Below are positions 56,602 to 64,000 of a DNA stretch of 64,000 bases, in pieces (position 1 is the stretch's first letter; every line of letters starts with the position of its first letter). The DNA is taken from assembly GCA_015499995.1 (NCBI GenBank), contig JADNRV010000047.1, positions 248,001-312,000 of the forward strand. The letters run 5' to 3'. This DNA comes from Flammula alnicola (Eukaryota > Basidiomycota > Agaricomycetes > Agaricales > Strophariaceae). A model generated the notes under the pieces. It was not told the origin of the DNA and ran no database searches. It saw only the letters and a program-made list of their open reading frames with translations. The position numbers and the translations under genes were made by a program.

Positions 56602-58284
56602 ATGGCTTCTCTTCCTGATGCACCAGGCTCTTTGGAGTTGAGCAAAATGTTAGTTTCGACGTTTTCACGAATATTTCGACGATTGATAATCATTTCCACT
56701 TTTATAGAGCAGGACCTTGGGTGAGTAGTGTCTATCTTTTAGAAGATTCCCATTACTGACCAGTCATGGCCAGCTACTCGCCGGCCTTCTTAACTCAGGT
56801 TTATTTGGAATCCTAACGGTACAAGTTTGTGTGTGTCTCAAAAATTCTTACCTGAGCTGCTTCTGAACCCCAATACTGTCGTCAAAGACTTATACTACCT
56901 CGCCTTCCCAAAAGATCGAGCAGTTACGCGAGGATTGGTCTATTGGGTGTACCTCCTTGAGGCATCCCAGACTGTTCTTTTGATCCACGACCTCTTCGAA
57001 ACATTTATTCGAGGATTTGCTGATCCGGCTTCTCTAAACGAAGTCAACGCACTTTGGTTTAGTATTCCGATCCTTACTGGAATAGGTCCGTGCCTTTTTA
57101 GACGATTTCCGAAGATGTTCATTTCACCTCATTATTCATTTTCATAGTAACCTTTACGTGCCAAGGCTTCTATGCTTATCGAATCAGCGTGCTCATGCAG
57201 AACAAAGCAGTAGGATGTGTAATCGCCTGTGTAAGACTTCCTTAACAACTCTTGGGGCAGCAGCTAATATGCTTGACCTTTCTGAAGTGCTGCCTCGTTC
57301 AGCTGGGCGCTGCCATTGCCATCGGCATACAGGCAAAATTTATAGGACATTTGTCAGGGCTCTTCGCTCGAAATGTGCGCACGACAGTAGCTGTAAGTAT
57401 GCAAGGTTCAGTGTTACCCATATCTGACAGCGGATGACTCTAGGTCTGGTACCCCAGTAGTGCTCTATGTGATGTGATAGTTGCCGTCTGTATGACCTAC
57501 ACGGTGAGTACATACTTGATATTTTCGACACACTGCCCCTCATTAACCGATGCAGCTCTCTCGCAGCGAGACCAACATATTGAAAACAAGCCAACTTCTA
57601 AAAAGAATTATCCGCCTGACCGTAGAGACAGGTACATTAACAGGTAAGGAGGACTTTTGGAATTGCAAAGTTGTGACTCACGAATGCTCCGAAACCTGTT
57701 CTTCTTGATTAGCCGCAACGGCAATTCAGGTAGGCATGTTACAGTGTACCGTATGATATGGTACAGCGAACGTATACAGTGTGCCGTGTGATGTGGATTC
57801 AGCGAATTCGCTGAACCGGTGAATAATGTAGTGTATACAATTATTAATAGGTAGTATACATTATACTGTATAATATGATCTAGCAACCTAATACATATTT
57901 GTAAATGCGCAATGGGCCCGATAAAATTAAATCGGCAGTGCCGGTGGACACTAAATTACATCGGCAGTGAATACTATAATCATGTACTATGTATTATATG
58001 GGTGATTGGCAATAAATAAATAGGCCGACCAGCATTTTATTAAAATAGGCCAATCAGCATTTGTCCAATCGGTATTCAGCATTAGACTGATCGGCATGTG
58101 TCCGATCGGCATTTTGTAGAATAGGCTGACCGGCATATGGCTGATCGGCTGTCAGCATAGGCCGATCAGCATTTATGCAAGTTATATTTATATTCAGTCA
58201 TCACATTCTGGTCATTGTAGTCAAAAATGTATCTAATATTAATTGCAAATGCATCTAATATGAATTTAATCAGATGTGGTCCAA

Positions 58285-59340
58285 TCCCCCGTGTCTCTAA
58301 CTGGTGCCGATGCCGATGCCGACTCACAGAGAACCTCTCGGCACCCTGATATATTGTTTTCCAGCCTTTATTGTTATTCAATTGACTCACGTTCTGGCCA
58401 TTTTAGTCGTAAATGCATCTAATATTAATTTAATCAGACATGGTCCATTCACGAGCATCTTTAACTGTTGCCGATGCCGATTCCGACCCACAGAGAACCT
58501 CTCGGCACCCTGATATATTTTTTCCAGCCTTTATTGTTGTTCAATTGATTCATGTTCTGGTCATTTTGGTCGCAAATGCATCTAATACTAATTTAATCGG
58601 ACGTGAACCATTCCCGAGCATCTCTAACTGGTGCCGATGCCAATGCCGACTCACAGAGAACCTCTCGGCACTCTGATATATTTTTTCCAGCCTTTAATTG
58701 CTGTTCAATTGACTCACATTCTGGCTATTTTAGTCGCAAATGCATCTAATATTAATTTAATCAGACGTGAGCCATTCCTGAGCATCTCTAACTGGTGCCG
58801 ATGCCGATTACGACTCACAGAGAACCTCTCGGCACTCCCATATTTTTTTCTGGGACTTTATTGCTGTTCAATTGACTTACGTTCCGGCCATGTTAGTCAC
58901 AAATGTATCTAATATTAATTTAATCAGACGTGAGCCATTCCCGAGCATCTCTAACTGGTGCTGATGCCGATGCCGACTCACAGAGAACCTCTCGGCACTC
59001 TGATATATTTTTTCCAGCCTTTAATTGCTGTTCAATTGACTCACATTCTGGCTATTTTAGTCGCAAATGCATCTAATATTAATTTAATCAGACGTGAGCC
59101 ATTCCTGAGCATCTCTAACTGGTGCCGATGCCGATTACGACTCACAGAGAACCTCTCGGCACTCCCATATTTTTTTCTGGGACTTTATTGCTGTTCAATT
59201 GACTTACGTTCCGGCCATGTTAGTCACAAATGTATCTAATATTAATTTAATCAGACGTGAGCCATTCCCGAGCATCTCTAACTGGTGCCAATGCCAATGC
59301 CGACTCATAGAGAACCTTTCAGCACCCCATTAAATTTTGT
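58285..59340 (+). repeat. 163-bp tandem array, left arm of the foldback element
   Basis: Six to seven units with a period of 163-164 bp; the marker GAGCATCTCTAACTGGTGCC recurs near 58454, 58616, 58779, 58943, 59106 and 59270. Each unit has CCGATGCCGA..CCGACTCACAG, AGAACCTCTCGGCAC, a T-run and GCATCTAATATTAATTTAAT. Two successive double units (58631 on and 58958 on, 327 bp apart) are nearly identical, showing recent amplification. Left of the array, 57930-58160 contains looser GGCCGATCGGCAT words. Confidence 0.85.
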
Positions 59341-60134
59341 CCAGGTTATATTTATGTTTAATTGAATCACATTATGGTCATTTTGGTCGAAAATGCATCT
59401 AATATTAATTTAATTGGACACAGTCTCCTCCTGCACTTGTCTGGCTGGTGCCGGTACTCGTTATTGGCTGTATATGACTGAATTGGAGATAATTAAAGGC
59501 CAATCAGTATTTTGTATAATAGCCTGACTGGCATTCAGTCGGACAGCATTTTATTAAATATGGCCAATTGGCAAATAATCACAGATTGCCTTAATATGAG
59601 TAGTAGAAATGATACAGAGAAAAAAAGTGGAGGAGTCCCAAAAATGCGAAATTGACTTACTTTGACATGTCTGTTGGCTATCTGCAACTAATAAGTTAAC
59701 TACGGCACACTTTCCAATGTTTATATCTGATATTATATCTCTGAAAAAAGCCGTAAAGCTTAGTGGGGAGCAAAAGTTCCAAGATGAATTCAAGGCTTGC
59801 TATTGCAAGTCCTATCTATCAAGAAGGGTGTCGTTTAGCTGATCATGTCTTGAAGTTCATTGGCAGGTATACAAGATTTGCAAATGAAAAGGGTATGATT
59901 ATCCATAATTATTATATGGGAAGCCTGAATCTCAGTTAAGACTATGAACTGATGACCTCCATCTCATGCTGAGGATGAGAGAGTGGTACTGTATAAGTCA
60001 AAATCAGTATAGGTATGTCAGAAAGACATGGAAATGGATCACATCTGGTGATTACATTAAGATTAGATGTATTTATCACCAAAATGACCAGAACATGATT
60101 CAATTGAATATCCATAAAGGCCAGAAAAAAAAAT

Positions 60135-61440
60135 CAGGGTGCCGAGAGGTGTCCTGTGAGTCGGCATCGGCACTGGCACCAGTCAGAGATGCTCGGGAAT
60201 GGCTCACGTCTGATTAAATTAATATTAGATGCATTTGCGACTAAAATAGCCAGAATGTGAGTCAATTGAACATAGATACCACCTGCAAAAATATGTATTG
60301 GGATGGCGAGAGGTGTCTGATGAGTCGGCATCGGCACTGGCACCAGTCAGAGATGCTCGGGAATGGCTCACGTCTGATTAAATTAATATTAGATGCATTT
60401 GCGACTAACATGGCCAGAACGTAAGTCAATTGAACAGCAATAAAGTCCCGGAAAAAAATATGGGAGTGCCGAGAGGTTCTCTGTGAGTCGTAATCGGCAT
60501 CGGCACCAGTTAGAGATGCTCAGGAATGGCTCACGTCTGATTAAATTAATATTAGATGCATTTGCGACTAAAATAGCCAGAATGTGAGTCAATTGAACAG
60601 CAATTAAAGGCTGGAAAAAATATATCAGAGTGCCGAGAGGTTCTCTGTGAGTCGGCATCGGCATCAGCACCAGTTAGAGATGCTCGGGAATGGCTCACGT
60701 CTGATTAAATTAATATTAGATACATTTGTGACTAAAATGACCAGAATAACATTCAATTGAACAGCAATTAAAGGCTGGAAAAAATATATTGGAGTGCCGA
60801 GAGGTGTCTGGTGGGTCGGCATTGGAATCGGCACCAGTTAAAGATGCTTGTGAATGGACCATGTCTGATTAAATTCAGATTAGATGCATTTACGACCAAA
60901 ATGACCAAAATGTGAATCAATTGAACAACAAGAAAGGCTGGCAAAAATATATCAGGGTGCCGAGAGGTTCTCTGTGAGTCGGCATTGGCATCGGGACCAG
61001 TTAGAGATGCTCGGGAATGGACCATGTCTGATTAAATTAATATTAGATGCATTTATGACTAAAATGGCCAGAACGTGAGTCAATTGAATAACAATAAAGG
61101 CTGGAAAACAATATATCAGGGTGCCGAGAGGTTCTCTGTGAGTCGGCATCGGCATCGGCACCAGTTAGAGACACGGGGGATTGGACCACATCTGATTAAA
61201 TTCATATTAGACGCATTTGCAATCAAATGACCAGAATGTCATTCAATTAAACATAAATTCAACCTGGAAAAAAATGAATCGGCTGCTGGGGGATGTCCCA
61301 TGAGTCGGCACTGGCACTAGCAGTCAGTGATGTTTGGGAATGCACTGTGTCTGATTAAATTAATCTAAATATGATCTATATTAAATTTCTCAGGGTGCCG
61401 AGACCTGGTGAGTCGGCATCGGCATCGGCATCAGTCCCAG
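60135..61440 (-). repeat. 163-bp tandem array, right arm of the foldback element
   Basis: Same repeat in inverted orientation; the marker GGCACCAGTTAGAGATGCTC recurs about every 163 bp from 60175 to 61170. The block 60389-60670 is almost identical to 58631-58912 and 58958-59239 of the left arm when reversed. Outer units near 61230-61440 are more diverged, as in the left arm. Confidence 0.85.
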
Positions 61441-62042
61441 ACATTTGGCAATGGACCATGTCTGATAAAATTAATATTAGCAACCAAAATGAACCCAACA
61501 TAATTCAATTGACCACCAATAAAACCTGGAATTTTTTATCGGGATGCAGAGAGGCTTTCGCAACCTTTTAGACAATGCCAATCGGCCATATTTAATGAAA
61601 TGCCAACCTGATTTAGCAGGCATCGGCACTGCCGATCTAATTTCAAACCTAATGGCATTGCCGATTTACTTTTATTGGGCCCATCGGCCATGTGTAACTA
61701 ATGTAAGATCATATTATATATACATAGTATACTATCTATTATATACAATACATTATTCACCGGTTCAGCGAATTCGCTGAACCCATATCACACGGCACAG
61801 TGTACATGTTCGCTGTACCATATTATATGGTACACTGTAACAAAGGTATGTGGGCAATTGTCAGTCTCATCCTTGCTTTCCTCCCAGGACATCTGGCGTA
61901 CTATGAGACCAGTGTCACCGTTTTGAGTAAACTGTATTCGAACTCTATGATGGTTTTACTCAACAACAGGATAAGCATTGGGCACAGAGACGAGGATGTA
62001 AAACATAATGCAGAACCATCAGTTTTACGCTTCCGTCACAGT

Positions 62043-62689
62043 TAGTGATGTGCCGGCTCCGGCCTGAGGCCAGAAGCCGAGCCAAGCCGGGCCCAAAGAA
62101 GCCGGGCCAAGCCGGGCCAAAGGTATTGGCCTGGAGCCGGCTTTGGCCCGGCCTGAAGTTTTGAAAAGCCCGAGCCGTCGGCCCAGGCCGGGGCTTTCTG
62201 CAGAATTTTTGTTGAATTTAAATGGAGAAAAATTGACCTTTGAGTAACCAAAACTCTTTTTTTGTACTGTACTTTCACGAAAGTTTGGTCTAATAATAGT
62301 TTTAAAGTCAGTTTGATGTCGACTTGATCATGTGGTAATGTGGCCATGCATTGACGGACAAGTCCGGCTGAGTTTGAAATACCATCAATGTTAATTTTGG
62401 GTGCGAAAACAGGTTGCAAGTGGTATTGCACGTTGACAACATGCCTTAGGCACCCGTATATTAGGTAAATATGTACTTTAGAGTTGCATCTACATGTAGA
62501 TATCAAAATATTTTTATTATATTATGTTTTAGCTAATTTGTCAGCAAAGCCCCGGCTTGAGCCAAAGCCGGGCCGGGCCAAGCCTGATTTCCGGCTTTTG
62601 GCCCGGCTCGTGATTTGACCAAGCCTGAGCCGCCCAAAGCCGAGCCAAAGCCGGGGCTTTCAGGCCAAGCCCGAGCCGGCACATCACTA
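62043..62689. mobile_element. hAT-type MITE (647 bp) with 8-bp target duplication
   Basis: The element begins TAGTGATGTGCCGGCTC and ends with its exact reverse complement (17 bp perfect). It is flanked by GTCACAGT at 62035-62042 and 62690-62697, an exact 8-bp duplication as made by hAT transposases. The terminal 100-150 bp at each end are filled with AAGCCGGGCC / GGCCCGGCTT words on both strands, and the centre (62215-62520) is AT-rich. No transposase. It interrupts the last exon of the DUF6534 paralogue. Confidence 0.93.
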
Positions 62690-62742
62690 GTCACAGTGCG
62701 GGAGAAACGTTCGGCTCCATCCACCTCGGGGACAACATCTGA

Positions 62743-64000
62743 GAGAATTCCATGACAAGATGTCAGAACCGAGAGATTGTATCAAAATTACTGTATTTTA
62801 ATATAGATCTGTTCTTCATTAATCACGAGGCCATGTACCGCGAAAGCTGCTCTAGCATCTTTTTAAAACCAGTAGGAGACACGGGTTGCGCCGGCTGCAC
62901 GGCCCGCTAATCGAACACACTAGACGTTGGTTTGAAATTCATGAAATTCTCCGAGTTGTTCGAAGCCTTTGCCACCGTTGTTGACAAATCCTTCTGTTCG
63001 TTTATGCTGCATATTTAGAACTCTCGTTATCTTCTCCCATATGGATTGGGCGTCTAAAGGCCGTCTCAGGTTTTCCGACAACGATCCACTGCGGGTACCG
63101 CCCCAAACACTGGCATTGCAAAGCACAACCATGAACCTGGCACTTTCGACATTTTCCACTCTTGATTCAATATAGATGGCTAATGCTACACCCTGGCACA
63201 GAATCAGGACCATCCTCCTTTCAAACTTGTCCAAGGGCCGTCCCACTGCAAACAGTGTTAGGGATGCAGTACATGTTGAAGAACCACTCCCAACACGAGA
63301 GCCAGCCTCGACGCCGACAACGAAATAGCACCGAAAAATCACGCTCTACCGTCTGTTCGTGTTGACCACCACCACCATCGGCCTTGGGTCAGCAAAAGCC
63401 ATCGCAGCATATCTAGGCGAAAACTACGTGTCGATGACGATTGAGTAGATAGCAGGCGTTGCGGTATTTCTCGCGTGAGTCCACGCCACAGGATGTACAA
63501 AGACTGAAATGCCACTGCCTTTCATCGATCATCATTCTACCTACTCTAGGCTTTTCTTCATCTGTTCACTAGAAACTGATTCATCTCAATAGCCAAAACA
63601 TTGCTGCTGGTCGACTATGAACTAGCCCAAATCTTATGGAAACTATTCAGGATTCTATCTTTGACTCTTCCGAGGCGTGTATCGGAGTTCATCTGGCTTT
63701 TCGTGGTGAGGTTCGGTCAGCCGGGATTTGTGGGGAAGGTTGGGACGCCAGGTGGTGTTGGTACTTTCGGAGCGGGCTTTGTGGTATTTTGATTATGAAG
63801 TACGGAAACTGGCATGGGTGCAAAGTGCGGTAACGTGGACCACGAAGATATGTACGTATCCTTCTATGCAGCTTACTCTTGTCTTCTCAGGCTTATTCGT
63901 CTAACCTCCCTATGTAGCTCGCTTCACACCACGCTTCACGGCACTGACATTTCGTCGATCTTCTAGATTCGGTAGGCGTACACGGTCATATTCGATGATT
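62743..64000. other. Right end of the window, no firm gene
   Basis: About 1.25 kb. A 140-codon minus-strand frame (62920-63342) has a fairly natural composition (RRMVLILCQGVALAIYIESR) and may be the C-terminal exon of a gene, but I recognise no family and cannot place a start. A Gly/Phe-rich open frame at 63601-63792 (FGQPGFVGKVGTPGGVGTFG) is not supported. A gene could continue beyond the window. Confidence 0.35.

Larger units (their letters stand above)
57727..61852. mobile_element. 4.1-kb foldback transposable element with long inverted arms
   Basis: Flanked by the 7-bp duplication GGCAATT (57720-57726 and 61853-61859); the uninterrupted sequence is implied by the reading frame of the host exon. 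Ends pair as CAGGTAGGCATGTTACAGTG and CACATACCTTTGTTACAGTG (inverse of the right end), and pairing continues over at least 120 bp, including TTCAGCGAATTCGCTGAACC with CGGTGAATAATGTA. Inside, two arrays of about 163-bp repeats face each other (58285-59340 and 60135-61440), so nearly the whole element can fold into one hairpin with a central single-copy part (59480-60130). No transposase is recognisable. Possibly a non-autonomous hAT relative, judged from the near 8-bp duplication; class uncertain. Confidence 0.85.
56602..62742 (+). pseudogene. DUF6534 membrane-protein paralogue broken by two insertions
   Basis: Nine exons as in the left paralogue: 56602-56648, 56708-56720, 56774-56828, 56888-57085, 57148-57230, 57288-57392, 57444-57503, 57556-57643 and 57713 onward. 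Six of the first eight lengths (13, 55, 198, 83, 60 and 88 nt) equal those of the gene at 19.2-20.7 kb. Landmarks are MASLPDAPGSLELS, TVQVYLYYLAFPKDR, FYAYRISVL and KLYSNSMMVLLNNR; protein identity to the left gene is roughly half by eye. Exon 9 is split at 57726 by a 4.1-kb foldback element and again at 62042 by a 647-bp hAT-type MITE. Without the insertions and one copy of each target duplication the coding pieces add to 891 nt, a whole number of codons (296 residues), ending at TGA 62740-62742. So the gene was intact until the insertions. Confidence 0.85.

Noticed and set aside
58631..59239. Two identical 93-codon frames (58631 and 58958) and their inverted relatives
   Set aside because: They are generated by the 163-bp repeat units of the foldback element and recur with every second unit; no sign of a protein gene.

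Overview
This window reads as nuclear DNA of a filamentous basidiomycete, probably an Agaricomycete. Genes are split by many short GT-AG introns (mostly 48-65 nt). The families that can be recognised are typical of mushroom-forming fungi: DUF6534 membrane proteins, coiled-coil/F-box proteins, DUF1349, MSS51-like proteins, a CM1 (centrosomin-type) spindle-pole protein, an Argonaute and a full-length STE6-like ABCB transporter. All calls are by eye from the sequence; no database search was run.

Layout. 0-7 kb is accessory DNA: a decayed DDE-type transposase tail, a frameshifted MSS51-like relic, a 70-bp minisatellite whose units each fold into a hairpin, and a 1.7-kb terminal-inverted-repeat element. 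7-16.5 kb holds quiet genes: a small unknown two-exon gene, a DUF1349 gene, an aldo-keto reductase relic, a six-exon long-chain acyl-CoA synthetase and a Ser/Thr-rich unknown. 17-18.7 kb is a CK1-like kinase whose catalytic aspartate appears lost. 19-37 kb, mostly on the minus strand, carries a DUF6534 membrane protein, the CM1 coiled-coil protein, a complete Argonaute and an F-box gene, plus a tiny plus-strand membrane protein. 37.7-39.1 kb is a secreted kinase-like gene split by a hAT-type MITE. 40.7-42.8 kb is a second element with the same termini as the one at 4.9 kb. 43-49.5 kb has an F-box relic and the ABC transporter. 50-64 kb carries, in inverted orientation, a second intact F-box copy, a deletion relic of the CM1 gene and a DUF6534 paralogue broken by a 4.1-kb foldback element and a second hAT-type MITE.

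Main message. The order DUF6534 - CM1 - (Argonaute) - F-box on the left is mirrored as F-box - CM1 relic - DUF6534 on the right, around the STE6-like transporter. This points to an old inverted segmental duplication in which one side lost Argonaute and most of CM1, while the two F-box genes stayed intact and very similar. At least three insertions (38.3, 57.7 and 62.0 kb) have target-site duplications that let the interrupted reading frames be read across exactly, so they look young. The co-occurrence of an Argonaute gene with many hairpin-forming and palindromic repeats is notable, but any functional link is inference.
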